The notes below the pieces were generated by a model, which saw nothing but the letters and a program-made list of their open reading frames with translations, searched no databases and was not told the origin of the DNA. 64,000 nt of DNA from JAWKHR01 sp041394725. GTDB taxonomy: Bacteria > Acidobacteriota > Vicinamibacteria > Vicinamibacterales > SCN-69-37. This document shows, in pieces, positions 1 to 8,350 of the stretch. The DNA lies in the NCBI GenBank assembly GCA_041394725.1, contig JAWKHR010000007.1:1-64000 (forward strand). The letters run 5' to 3'. Numbering within the stretch: the first letter of the stretch is position 1; the number at the start of each line of letters is the position of its first letter. The translations under genes were made by a program, and so were the position numbers.

Positions 1-1
1 C

Positions 2-196
2 GACCGCGACCGGACCAACGTCAACGGCGGTGCGGTCGCGCTCGGCCATCCGCTCGGGATGACCGGCACCCGGCTGCTGCTCACGCTGCTGCTCGAGCTC
101 GGCCGCCGGGGCAGCCGGTACGGGCTGGCCACCGCGTGCATCGGCGGGGGACAGGGCATCGCGGCGATCGTCGAGCGGACGGACGGCGGGGCGTAG
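2..196 (+). CDS. Thiolase (acetyl-CoA acyltransferase), C-terminal end only
   Basis: Reading from base 2 gives the last 64 residues of a thiolase, ending at the TAG at 194-196; the rest lies before the window. The stretch NGGAVALGHPLGMTGTR matches the conserved C-terminal NGGAxAxGHPxGxxG thiolase motif that carries the catalytic His, and CIGGGQGIA matches the loop with the second active-site Cys (CxGxGxG). Thiolases cleave 3-ketoacyl-CoA with CoA or condense two acetyl-CoA. The 3-hydroxyacyl-CoA dehydrogenase follows 89 nt later on the same strand, so the two probably act in consecutive steps. Chain-length preference cannot be read from this fragment. Confidence 0.93.
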   Translation, partial: DRDRTNVNGGAVALGHPLGMTGTRLLLTLLLELGRRGSRYGLATACIGGGQGIAAIVERTDGGA

Positions 197-285
197 CCGG
201 ACGTCCCGCGGAGGCCGGCCGCCCGACGCGGCCGGCCGTTTCACGCCGGCGCCGGGCGCCGGCCGCAGCACAGGAGACACGGGGA

Positions 286-1134
286 ATGGAGATCAAGACG
301 GTAGGCGTGCTGGGATGCGGCTTGATGGGCGCCGGGGTCGCGCAGGTCGCGGCCGCGACCGGCCACCGGACCATCGTCGGCGAGGTCAACCAGAAGGTGC
401 TCGACCGCGGCCTCGCGCGCATCAGCAAGTTCCTGGACGACGGCATCGCGCGCGGCAAGGTGACCGAGCAGGAGCGTGACGAGACGCTCGGCAACCTCAC
501 CGGCACCACCGAGTTCGCGGCGATGAAGGACTGCGACCTCGTCATCGAGGCGATTACCGAGAACGTCGAGGACAAGGTGGCGGCCTACCGGATCGTCGAG
601 GCCGCTGTCGGGACGCACACGATCATCGCGTCGAACACCTCGTCGCTGTGCATCACGGAGCTGGCGTCGAAGACGAAGCGGCCGGACCGGTTCGTGGGGC
701 TGCATTTCTTCAACCCGGTCCCGCTCATGAAGCTCGTCGAGGTCGTCCGCGCCCTCACCACGAGCGACGAGACCTACCAGTCGGTCTTCGCGTTCGCGCA
801 GGCCATCGGCAAGGAGCCCATCACGGCGCCGGACAAGCCCGGGTTCATCGTCAACCGGCTGCTCGTCCCGTACCTGCTCGACGCGATCCGCTGCTATGAG
901 CGCGGCCTCGGATCGATCGAGGACATCGACAAGGGCATGAAGCTCGGCTGCGGCTACCCGATGGGCCCGCTGACGCTGCTGGACTTCGTCGGCCTCGACA
1001 CGACCTACTACATCGCGAACATCATGTTCGACGAGTACAAGGAAGCGATGTTCGCGGCGCCGCCGCTGCTCAAGCGGATGGTGCTCGCGGGCAAGCTCGG
1101 CCGCAAGTCCGGCGAGGGGTTCTACAAGTACTGA
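286..1134 (+). CDS. 3-hydroxybutyryl-CoA dehydrogenase family protein
   Basis: This 282-residue protein is a stand-alone 3-hydroxyacyl-CoA dehydrogenase that oxidises 3-hydroxyacyl-CoA to 3-ketoacyl-CoA with NAD(P). The N-terminus shows the dinucleotide-binding GxGxMG pattern (GVLGCGLMGAGVAQ), the centre has ASNTSSL and the catalytic-His segment LHFFNPVPLMKLVE, and the C-terminal helical domain has GYPMGPLTLLDFVGLD. I chose the ATG at 286 because AGGAG at 272-276 precedes it by 9 nt; an open frame reaches further upstream but has no homology there. Length is normal for the PaaH/Hbd family. It probably forms an operon with the upstream thiolase. A second paralogue lies at 54919. Confidence 0.93.
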   Translation: MEIKTVGVLGCGLMGAGVAQVAAATGHRTIVGEVNQKVLDRGLARISKFLDDGIARGKVTEQERDETLGNLTGTTEFAAMKDCDLVIEAITENVEDKVAAYRIVEAAVGTHTIIASNTSSLCITELASKTKRPDRFVGLHFFNPVPLMKLVEVVRALTTSDETYQSVFAFAQAIGKEPITAPDKPGFIVNRLLVPYLLDAIRCYERGLGSIEDIDKGMKLGCGYPMGPLTLLDFVGLDTTYYIANIMFDEYKEAMFAAPPLLKRMVLAGKLGRKSGEGFYKY

Positions 1135-2000
1135 ACGGGTCCGGCGACCGGCGCGGCCGGTCGCTCCACGGACGGTTCCGGCGCGGCCGGTCGCCCCGCC
1201 GGCGGTCCCGGCACGCCGCCGATCTCCCGCAGGAGGTCGGCGGCGCGTCGTTTGAAGGCACGGTCCTCCGGCGCCCACTCCGGATCGATCGGCGCGTCGA
1301 GGGCGCGCTGGAGCAGGCCCCGCGCCTCCGCCCGGCGGCCGCGGTCATCGGCCAGCAGCTCGGCCAGGAAGACCAGCGTCGCGGTGCTCTGCGGGTTGTA
1401 GGTCAGCGCGCGCCGCAGGTGTTCCTCGGCCTTCCCGTCGCTGCCGCCGAACAGCCACGGGACCTTGTCGTACCACCGGCCCAGCGCGCGGTCCGCCGAT
1501 CCCTGCTGCCAGGCCGGGTCGATCGCGAGCACGCGCTCGAGTTCGCTCCGGATGCGCCCGCGGTACTTCAGGCCCTGCCGGAGGCCGAACGACTCGGCCA
1601 GCGCGCCCATGTTCGCGGCGAGCCAGAAGTGCCCCTCCGGCCGGTCCGGCCCGAGCGCGATCGCCTGTTCGCCGGCCGCGACGCCGGCGTCGAGCTCGGC
1701 CCGCCGGGCGTCCTCCGGCCCCTGCGTGCCGAGCCAGTAGCAGACACGGGCGAGCTTCCAGGCGGGCTCGAACGCCGGCGTGCCGGCCAGACGCGCCCGC
1801 CAGATCGCCTGGGCTGCCCGCGCGCTGTCGAGGTGTTCGCGGTCGCGATAGAGCGCGTCCGGATCGCGCTCGCCGGTCTGGCGGGCGAGCGGAACGGCGG
1901 CCGGGCGGCCGCCCGCGGGGAGCGGTGCGGCGCCCTGCGAGGCAGTGCGGCGCGCCCTGCGCGAAGCGGAGACCGCGCTGGCGGCAAGGTATGCCGTCAT
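1122..2000 (-). CDS. TPR-like protein (TatT/TRAP T-component-like)
   Basis: This predicted 292-residue protein is rich in Ala, Arg and Leu and has helical TPR-like repeats through the middle (AWKLARVCYWLG, EGHFWLAANMGALAE, ELERVLAIDPAWQQG, ALTYNPQSTATLVFLAELL). The spacing of the conserved Gly, Trp and Tyr residues resembles the TRAP-transporter TatT periplasmic component family, so it probably holds a partner protein in the periplasm. The last 30 residues are Pro/Ala-rich. Its 3' end overlaps the preceding convergent gene by 13 nt. The start is doubtful: the ATG at 2000 overlaps the divergent folE start, and an in-frame ATG at 2033 would add a more signal-like N-terminus but intrude further into folE. 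Confidence 0.6.
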   Translation of the reverse strand: MTAYLAASAVSASRRARRTASQGAAPLPAGGRPAAVPLARQTGERDPDALYRDREHLDSARAAQAIWRARLAGTPAFEPAWKLARVCYWLGTQGPEDARRAELDAGVAAGEQAIALGPDRPEGHFWLAANMGALAESFGLRQGLKYRGRIRSELERVLAIDPAWQQGSADRALGRWYDKVPWLFGGSDGKAEEHLRRALTYNPQSTATLVFLAELLADDRGRRAEARGLLQRALDAPIDPEWAPEDRAFKRRAADLLREIGGVPGPPAGRPAAPEPSVERPAAPVAGPVQYL

Positions 2001-2601
2001 GCAGGAGACGATCACGCGCCTCTTGATCGACATCGGCGAGGATCCGGATCGCGACGGGCTCAAGACGCCCCGCGACGCGTGCGAACAGTCCCTCCGCTTC
2101 CTGACCAGCGGGTGCGCCGCCAACCTGGATGCGGTCATCAACGACGCGCTCTTCACCGTCGAGTATAGCGAGATGGTGATCGTGCGTGACATCGACTTCT
2201 ACAGCCTGTGCGAGCACCACCTGCTGCCGTTCTTCGGCAAGTGCCACGTCGCCTACCTGCCCAACCGCCGCGTGATCGGCCTGAGCAAGCTGCCGCGGAT
2301 CGTGGACATGTTCGCGCGCCGCCTGCAGGTTGCAGGAGCGCCTGACGTCACCAGATCGCCGAGGCGATCCGCGACAAGACCGACCCGCTCGGCGTCGCGG
2401 TCGTCATGGAAGCCACGCATCTCTGCATGGCCATGCGCGGCGTCGAGAAGCAGAACTCGGTGACGACGACGAGCGCCATGCACGGCGTCTTCCGCGACGA
2501 CGCGCGGACGCTCGAAGGTCCTCGAGCTGATCGATGCCCGCTCGACGCCCGGTCAGGTCCGGCCGGCCGTGGCCGACGGGTTCGCCTGCGCGCCGGACTG
2601 A
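1999..2601 (+). pseudogene. folE: GTP cyclohydrolase I, interrupted by three +1 frameshifts
   Basis: FolE converts GTP to 7,8-dihydroneopterin triphosphate, the first step of folate and pterin synthesis. The N-terminal part reads cleanly (IGEDPDRDGLKTP, then the zinc and active-site segment SLCEHHLLPFFGKCHVAYLP). The conserved C-terminal half (ATHLCMAMRGVEKQNSVTT, then SAMHGVF) is present but needs three frame changes, each explained by one extra base near 2329-2333, 2348-2352 and 2509-2512; after the third the original frame returns and runs to the TGA at 2599-2601. All catalytic motifs survive across the frames, which argues for sequencing or assembly error rather than old decay. The ATG at 1999 fits the family start. 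Confidence 0.85.
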
Positions 2602-3409
2602 CCGCGCGATGCTCCCCGCGGCCGCGGCGTCTCGGTCCCGAGCGCCCAGTGCCGGACGGCCTCGGCGACGGCGGCCACGCCGTCGGTGAGGGCGGCTGGT
2701 CCCGGCTGCAGGATGATCGTGGAGGTGATCTCGTGGATCCGGCCGTCGCGGACGGCCGGGACGTCGGCCACTCCGGCCCGCGACGCGATCCGTTCCGGGC
2801 GCACCCGCTTGCGCAGGACGCCAGGATCAGGTCAGCGCCGCCGCCCGGACGGCCTCGGCGGTGACGATCCGGTCGCGCCCAGCGAGGCCCGTCGCGCGGG
2901 TGCGGAAGACGGGATGCCCGCCTGCGATCTCGACGAGTTCCTCGACCCAGCGGATGCCCGAGATGAGCGGGTCGTCCCATTCCTCGGGGAAATACGCGCG
3001 GGCGTCGGGGCAGCGTGGCGGCCGCCGCGCGCACCTAGTCGAGCCCGCCTCGAGGCGGCGAAGGCGAGCGCGTCCGACTCGGGCCCGAGGCCCACGAGGC
3101 CGCCGAGCATCCGGATCCTCTGCGGATCTCCGCCACATCGCGGTTGAACGTCACCACCGTGCAGCCGCGACGGATCAGCTCGGCCGCGAGATCGGCCTGG
3201 GTCGAACGCGAGGACGAGGTCCGGTCGCAGCGCGAGGAATCTTCTCGAAGCGCGTGCAGGAAGGCGGAGACGCGCGGCACCGTCGCGCCTCCAGGCCGCC
3301 GGACGGTGTAGCCCGACACGCCGACGACGCGATCGCCCGCGCCGATGAGGTAGAGCGTCTCGGTCGTCTCTTCCGTGAGGCAGACGATGCGCTCCGGGTA
3401 GGCGGACAT
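2553..3409 (-). pseudogene. Cobalamin-binding-type periplasmic protein (BtuF-like), many frameshifts
   Basis: Pieces in all three minus frames join into one ABC-type periplasmic binding protein of the BtuF/cobalamin-binding family. In order they are ERIVCLTEETTETLYLIGAG and VVGVSGYTVR, then RFEKI, LALRPDLVLAF, QADLAAELIRRGCTVVTFN, MLGGLVGLGPESDALAFA, EEWDDPLISGIRWVEELVE, GGHPVFRTR, VADVPAVRDGRIHEITST. At least eight indels and one apparent in-frame TAG are needed to read it through, packed between about 3255 and 2790. The disruption is continuous with that in folE, so a local consensus error is the simplest explanation. The ATG at 3409 is preferred because a -10-like TAGGAT (minus strand, 3417-3422) lies 7 nt upstream. 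No permease or ATPase partner is adjacent. Confidence 0.75.
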
Positions 3410-3488
3410 GCGCACGATCCTATCGCGGGGCGGTCGCGCGGCGACGTGATCCGGGCGGATTCGCGGTCACGTTTCGCGCGCCACCCGC

Positions 3489-3494
3489 TATACT
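3489..3494 (+). promoter_or_regulatory. -10 box TATACT directly before the secreted-protein gene
   Basis: TATACT is a near-consensus -10 hexamer whose last base lies only 7 nt before the ATG at 3502, so the transcript would begin at or near the start codon. No convincing -35 is visible at the expected distance. This is one of several such close placements in the window. Confidence 0.5.
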
Positions 3495-3501
3495 CGAATG
3501 G

Positions 3502-4122
3502 ATGGCGCGCGTGATCTGCGGCGTGGCCGCGTTCCTGCTGGCGGTGCCGCTGCTGATGGCCCAGCGGCTGCAGCCCCCGGCCCCCGGCGCGAAAATCTCC
3601 ACCACCGTGCGGTGCGCGGCCGATCTCGGTCGTGGCGACAAGAGCCGGCGGCAGTTCTGCGACGTGATGATCGCCGGAGAGGGACCGCGGAGTGTGGTCA
3701 TGGCGGTGCCGCCGCACACCGGCGACGTGGTCCTGATGTTCGACCTGCACAACCGCTTCACCGTGCGTGACGACACGCTCGACCCCGCGCTGGCCTTCAC
3801 CCGGCACACCGCGGTGGTGGCGGCCGTGGATCAGGCGGGGACCGTGCTCGATCAGGCGGTCGTCAGCCGCGAGTACCGTACCGTCGGCGACCTGTTCGAC
3901 CGCATCAGCGGCGGCGGCCAGGGCGGCCTCAAGGCCGTCGCGCCCGGCTTCGCCGAGGCCATCCGCATGACGCTTCCCGCGCCGGTGTCGTCGGTGGGCC
4001 TCGTGGGCGTCCGGCTCGAGGAAACCACGCCCGCCGGCGCGCAGGTGTTCTCGGCGCCGGGGCGTCCCGTCGCCATGGTCTCCAACTTCCGTCTCGAATA
4101 CGTCCCCAAATCCCCGGAGTGA
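3502..4122 (+). CDS. Secreted protein of unknown function
   Basis: I do not recognise a family for this 206-residue protein. Residues 1-21 form a typical Sec signal peptide (VICGVAAFLLAVPLLMAQ, with a likely cut after the Ala). The mature part has two cysteines in its first third (VRCAADLG and RQFCDVMIAGEG), which could form a disulfide, followed by alternating beta-like stretches (SVVMAVPPHTGDVVLMFDL, HTAVVAAVDQAGTVLDQ) and a closing beta-rich end. The fold looks like a small beta-sandwich. It stands 12 nt before the ypdA-like flavoprotein gene, suggesting co-transcription, but a shared role is unclear. There is no lipobox and no membrane segment beyond the signal. Confidence 0.75.
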   Translation: MARVICGVAAFLLAVPLLMAQRLQPPAPGAKISTTVRCAADLGRGDKSRRQFCDVMIAGEGPRSVVMAVPPHTGDVVLMFDLHNRFTVRDDTLDPALAFTRHTAVVAAVDQAGTVLDQAVVSREYRTVGDLFDRISGGGQGGLKAVAPGFAEAIRMTLPAPVSSVGLVGVRLEETTPAGAQVFSAPGRPVAMVSNFRLEYVPKSPE

Positions 4123-4134
4123 ACGGCGTCCTTC

Positions 4135-5115
4135 ATGCATGACGTGCTCATCATCGGGGCCGGCCCGGCCGGCCTCGCCGCAGCCATCGCCGCCAGTCGT
4201 CTCGGTCTCAGCTACCTCGTCCTCGAGCAGGGCAGCCTGGTCCATTCCCTGGTGCACTATCCGACCGACATGGTCTTCTTCACCACGCCGGAGCTGCTCG
4301 AGATCGGCGGCTATCCGTTCGTGAGTCCGCACGAGAAGCCGACGCGACAGGAAGCGCTGAAGTACTACCGCAAGGTCGCCGACGCGGCCGGCCTCGACGT
4401 CCGGTTCGACGAGCCCGTCACCGCGCTCGGCCGGCGCGACGACGGCACGTTCGACGTCACCTCGACGCCGCGCCTCGGCGAACCGAGGCGCACGACCGCG
4501 CGCGCCGTCGTCATGGCCACGGGGGCCTACGACCGGCCGAACCGGCTGGACGTCCCGGGCGAGGACCTGCCGCACGTCTCGCATTACTACCGGGAGCCGC
4601 ACCCGCACTACCGCCACCGGGTGCTCATCGTCGGCGGCAAGAACTCGGCGGCCGAGGCCGCGCTGGATCTCTACCGGAACGGCGCGCACGTCACGCTCGT
4701 GCACCGCCAGCCGGCGCTCGGCGACTCGCTGAAGTACTGGGTGAAGCCCGACATCGAGAACCGCATCGCGGAGGGGTCGGTCACCGCGTACTTCTCGACC
4801 CGGGTGGTCGAGATCACGCCGTCAGACGTCCAGCTGCAGGGCCCCGACCGCACCTGGCGGGAGCCGGCCGATGCGGTGCTGCTGCTCACCGGCTACCGAT
4901 CGGACACGACGCTGCTGGAGATGGCGGGGGCCGAGATCGATCCGGCCGCCGGTGCCCCCCGGCACGACGAGACGACGTGGGAGACCACCGTGCCGAACCT
5001 GTTCGTGGTCGGTGCCTGCGTGGCGGGACGGCAGAGCGGCCGCATCTTCATCGAGAACGGGCGTCTCCACGGAGAGATCGCCGTTCGCACGATCGCGAAG
5101 CGGCTGCAGGCCTGA
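4135..5115 (+). CDS. ypdA: YpdA-family FAD/NADPH oxidoreductase (putative bacillithiol disulfide reductase)
   Basis: This 326-residue flavoprotein has an N-terminal FAD-binding motif (VLIIGAGPAGLAAAIAA, residues 4-20) and a second Rossmann motif for NADPH (VLIVGGKNSAAEAALDL, near residue 165). The distinctive stretches TDMVFFTTPELLEIGG, KPTRQEALKYYR and GYRSDT are typical of YpdA. Unlike thioredoxin reductase it has no CxxC redox pair. In Firmicutes YpdA reduces bacillithiol disulfide with NADPH, so its presence here suggests bacillithiol or a related low-molecular-weight thiol; that is inference because no bsh biosynthesis gene lies in the window. Length is normal. The gene ends facing the TonB receptor gene across a strong hairpin. 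Confidence 0.85.
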   Translation: MHDVLIIGAGPAGLAAAIAASRLGLSYLVLEQGSLVHSLVHYPTDMVFFTTPELLEIGGYPFVSPHEKPTRQEALKYYRKVADAAGLDVRFDEPVTALGRRDDGTFDVTSTPRLGEPRRTTARAVVMATGAYDRPNRLDVPGEDLPHVSHYYREPHPHYRHRVLIVGGKNSAAEAALDLYRNGAHVTLVHRQPALGDSLKYWVKPDIENRIAEGSVTAYFSTRVVEITPSDVQLQGPDRTWREPADAVLLLTGYRSDTTLLEMAGAEIDPAAGAPRHDETTWETTVPNLFVVGACVAGRQSGRIFIENGRLHGEIAVRTIAKRLQA

Positions 5116-5132
5116 ACGCACCCTGGGAGATC

Positions 5133-5160
5133 GACGGGCCGGCCCCAGGGCCGGCCCGTC
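5133..5160. terminator. Bidirectional hairpin between ypdA and the TonB receptor gene
   Basis: GACGGGCCGGCCC and its exact reverse complement are separated by two bases, giving an extremely GC-rich stem in the 61-nt gap between two convergent genes. There is no T-tract, so it is either a Rho-assisted stop or simply a barrier and 3'-end stabiliser for both transcripts. Confidence 0.7.
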
Positions 5161-5176
5161 GCGTGTACGCCGGGAC

Positions 5177-8100
5177 CTACCGGAACCAGTAGGTCACGTT
5201 GAAGCGCAGGATGCGCGGTCCGAGCACGCCGGTCGGCGAGAGGAAGCTCGGAATCTGGGTCACCGGCGCGTTCGGATCACCCGCGACGCGGATGCTGGTC
5301 AGCGTCGACGTCGTCCGGACCGCGTAGGTGGTGTTGGCGTTGGTCAGGTTGTAGACGTCCAGGCTCAGCTCGAGGCGATGCGCGCCGACCGTGAACGTCC
5401 GGCCGCCCCGCAGGTCGAGCGTGACGAGCGCGGGCAGCGTCACGCTGCCCGGCGCCTCGGCGATGATCGTCGTGTTGCCCTGGCTGAGGCAGTTCGACGT
5501 CACCGAGCCCGAACAGGCCTGGACGACGAACGTCCGGGCGATCGGCAGGCCCGACTGCGCCTTCAGGTTGACCCCGAAGTTGATCCGGTACGGGAACACG
5601 TAGGACGCCGTGGCCTTGAACAGGTGCCGGCGGCCGCCGTTGTCGCCCGTCGCGTTGATGATCGCGTTGGGTGAGGCGAGGCTCGTCTGGTCCGCGGTGG
5701 TGTGGGCGTAGGTGTAGCCGCCGAGCAGCGCGAAGCCGTTCGCGTAGCGCTTGGTCACCGTGGTCTCGAGCCCGTTGTAGGTGGTCGCGAGCCGGTCGTC
5801 GTTCACGGTGCGGGTGTTCAGCGTGACGCCCGGGTTGAGCGTGTAGGCGGTCACCGTCTGGTCGTCGGCCGTGCCCGTGCGGCCGTCGCGGCCCGGGTCG
5901 ATCACCGGAATGGCCGAGTAGGCCGTGGCCCACTGGTCCAGGCCGAGGTCGACGGTGCCCACCGGGTCGTGCTCCTGCCGGTGGATGAACGTCACGCTCA
6001 GCCTGACGCCGGCGAGCAGTTCGTGATCGACGCCCGCGGTGACCTCGTCGCGCGACGTTCGGCGGCGCGCGGAGTCGAAGGGGTTGGGGTTCGGGATCGT
6101 CGTGCCGTTGTTGGCGAGCGCGCCGAACTCACCGCCCACGTACTTGAACCCGTCCCAGACCGCCCCGTCCGGCTGGAAGACGAGGTCGTTGTTCCGGTCG
6201 AGCCAGGTGTAGCGCTGTGAGATCGTGCCGTTGGGGTTCGGTCCCGGCGTGCCCGTGCCGATCTGGTCGAGGTACCGGCCGGCCGACACCTTGAGCACGG
6301 TCTTGCCGCGGCCCGTCAGGTCGTACGTGCCGCTGATCCGGGGCGCCCAGTTCTTCCAGAGCGGCGCCTGTCGGACCTCCGCGAACGAGTCGGGCACGAC
6401 GTACTGGGTCAGCGTGCCGCCGGTGTTCAGCGTGACGTTCAGGCCGTTGATGACCTGGCCCGGCTGGAAGAACCGGCCGGTGATCGCCGTCTGCGCCGGG
6501 ATCCAGCCCTCGACGCGTTCCCACCGGACGCCCGCGATGACCGTGAGCCGGCCGCGCGAGTAGGCGTCCTGCGCGTAGATGGCCGTCGTGTTGACGGCCC
6601 GCTTGATGAGCGTCGGCGAGTTGAAGATCGTCACCTGGACCGGGCCGGCCGGCTGGTTCGCGGCCGTCGCGAAGCTCCGGTAGGTCAGGTTCACGTCGTC
6701 CACGCGGGTGGTGCGCACGTCCTCGGGCGTGTAGGTGTTGTCGAGGCCGCCGAGCAGTTCGTGGCGGCCGCCCGCGAACTCCGGGATGAAGTAGCGCCAC
6801 GACGACGTGATCGAGAGCCGGCGGCGGAACATGTTCGCCGTGCTCGTGCGGTTGCGCAGCAGCACGCCCGTCGAGAGGTCGTTCAGCGGCTGCTGGGACG
6901 TCTTCTGCTCGAGCGGGAAGTGCACGTTGTTGTAGCTGATGTTGGTGTCCGTGAAGAGCCGATCGGACAGGACCCAGTTCCACAGCACCTGGCCGACGTT
7001 GTCCACGTCGTACTCCTTCGAGTTGGAGTCCTGCGTGGTCGTGTCGTTCGCGCCCCGGTTCGGCTTGTCGTACCGCTGCTTCGAGCCGTACACGTTGAAC
7101 CGGTTGCTGGCGTTCAGCTGGTAGGTCAGCCGGCCCGTCCCGGTGAGGATGTCCGTCGTGTCCAGGTCGCTCGTGTCGCCCAGCTCGACCGGCACCGGCG
7201 AGATCGCCGGGAAGCCCGGCACGGCCACGTGGGTGCCCTGGTTGTTGAGCGACGCGAAGTAGAACAGCCGGTTGCGGCGGATGGGCCCGCCCGACTGGGC
7301 GTTGGTGTTCGTCACGAGCTCGGTGGCATTCGCATTGGGCCGGAACCCGGCATTCTTGAGCGCCGTGTCGATGTTGTCCCACTGGGTGCCGTTGCCCTGG
7401 TAGGTCTGGAGGGCCTGGAACGAGTACTGGTTCGTTCCGCTCTTGGTCACCATGTTGATCACCACGCCGGACGCGCCGAGCGAGATGTCCTGCGCGCCGC
7501 TCGTCACCTGGATGTTCTCGAACGAGCTCGGGTCGTAGTAGTTCATCGAGAAGCCGATGGCGGCCGGGTCCCCGACGTTGACGCCGTTGAGCAGCTGGAC
7601 GTTCTGCGAGTTGGGCGTGCCGCGGGCGGTGAACGCCCGCTGCAGGCCGGCCTGGTTGCCGCCCACGTCCGGCGCGTCGAAGATGAGCCCCGGCACCTTG
7701 TACTCGAGGATGTTCCAGATGTCCTTGCCACCGGGCGTCGTGTCGAGGAGCTTCGCGTCGAGGTTCACGTTCACCGACGCCGACCGCGTGTCGATCACCG
7801 GCGCCTCGCCGCGCACCGTGACCTCCTCGGCGACGGTGCTCACCTTGAGCGGAAACTCCAGCGTGATCGTCTGGTTCTGCAGGACGACGACGTCGGTCCG
7901 CACCATGGTCTGGAACCCGGTGAGACTGACGCGCACGGCGTACGTGCCGACGCTCAGGGTCGGGAACCGGTACGCGCCCGTGGAATCGGTGACGCCGACG
8001 AGCGCCTGCGGCAGCACCGGGCTGGTCGCGGTGACCGTGGCGCCCGGCACCGACGCGCCCTGCTCGTCGACGGCCTTGACGAAGATGCTGCCCGTCTGGA

Positions 8101-8179
8101 CCTGCGCCGCGGCGACGCCGGGCACGACCAGACACGACAGCACGAGGAGGATCCGGGAGACTCCCAGCATCCGCACCAT
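5177..8179 (-). CDS. TonB-dependent receptor with N-terminal carboxypeptidase-regulatory domain
   Basis: This outer-membrane receptor has about 1000 residues. From the ATG at 8179 it begins with a signal peptide (VSRILLVLSCLVVPGVAAAQ), then a carboxypeptidase regulatory-like beta-sandwich (about residues 28-110, GASVPGATVTATSP and GTYAVRVSLTGFQ), a plug domain (VTVRGEAPVIDTRSASVN through GASGVVINMVTKSGTN) and a long beta-barrel ending in PRILRFNVTYWFR with the terminal aromatic typical of barrel insertion. The layout is that of SusC/OmpA-linked receptors abundant in Acidobacteria, which import large nutrients such as glycans or siderophores; the ligand cannot be read from sequence. ATG 8179 is preferred to one 33 nt upstream because a GGGGAG sits before it and the signal peptide is then normal. 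It is monocistronic, with no SusD partner beside it. Confidence 0.92.
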   Translation of the reverse strand: MVRMLGVSRILLVLSCLVVPGVAAAQVQTGSIFVKAVDEQGASVPGATVTATSPVLPQALVGVTDSTGAYRFPTLSVGTYAVRVSLTGFQTMVRTDVVVLQNQTITLEFPLKVSTVAEEVTVRGEAPVIDTRSASVNVNLDAKLLDTTPGGKDIWNILEYKVPGLIFDAPDVGGNQAGLQRAFTARGTPNSQNVQLLNGVNVGDPAAIGFSMNYYDPSSFENIQVTSGAQDISLGASGVVINMVTKSGTNQYSFQALQTYQGNGTQWDNIDTALKNAGFRPNANATELVTNTNAQSGGPIRRNRLFYFASLNNQGTHVAVPGFPAISPVPVELGDTSDLDTTDILTGTGRLTYQLNASNRFNVYGSKQRYDKPNRGANDTTTQDSNSKEYDVDNVGQVLWNWVLSDRLFTDTNISYNNVHFPLEQKTSQQPLNDLSTGVLLRNRTSTANMFRRRLSITSSWRYFIPEFAGGRHELLGGLDNTYTPEDVRTTRVDDVNLTYRSFATAANQPAGPVQVTIFNSPTLIKRAVNTTAIYAQDAYSRGRLTVIAGVRWERVEGWIPAQTAITGRFFQPGQVINGLNVTLNTGGTLTQYVVPDSFAEVRQAPLWKNWAPRISGTYDLTGRGKTVLKVSAGRYLDQIGTGTPGPNPNGTISQRYTWLDRNNDLVFQPDGAVWDGFKYVGGEFGALANNGTTIPNPNPFDSARRRTSRDEVTAGVDHELLAGVRLSVTFIHRQEHDPVGTVDLGLDQWATAYSAIPVIDPGRDGRTGTADDQTVTAYTLNPGVTLNTRTVNDDRLATTYNGLETTVTKRYANGFALLGGYTYAHTTADQTSLASPNAIINATGDNGGRRHLFKATASYVFPYRINFGVNLKAQSGLPIARTFVVQACSGSVTSNCLSQGNTTIIAEAPGSVTLPALVTLDLRGGRTFTVGAHRLELSLDVYNLTNANTTYAVRTTSTLTSIRVAGDPNAPVTQIPSFLSPTGVLGPRILRFNVTYWFR

Positions 8180-8266
8180 AGGTTGTCTGCTCCCCACGCA
8201 GTGCATGACCACTGCAAACGCAAACAGCCCCGGCCCCGGGGAGGGTCGGGACTGCTGCTGGGCGCG

Positions 8267-8295
8267 AGAATAGGCAAGAGCCGGGGGCGAGTAAA
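8267..8295 (-). promoter_or_regulatory. Sigma-70-type promoter of the TonB receptor gene
   Basis: On the minus strand -35 TTTACT (8290-8295) and -10 TATTCT (8267-8272) are separated by exactly 17 bp. Transcription would begin near 8260, leaving an untranslated leader of about 80 nt before the ATG at 8179. A perfect palindrome GTGTC-N6-GACAC at 8316-8331 lies 21 bp upstream of the -35 box and could be an activator or repressor site. Confidence 0.6.
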
Positions 8296-8350
8296 TGCGC
8301 CCACTGAGCAGGAGTGTGTCAGGGCGGACACGGCGCCGCGCGCCGACGGG

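Noticed and set aside
286..1134. Assigning the left-edge thiolase and hydroxyacyl-CoA dehydrogenase to the box pathway
   Set aside because: They are more than 40 kb from the box genes, and a closer, coupled dehydrogenase exists at 54919; general beta-oxidation or polyhydroxyalkanoate-type metabolism is equally likely.
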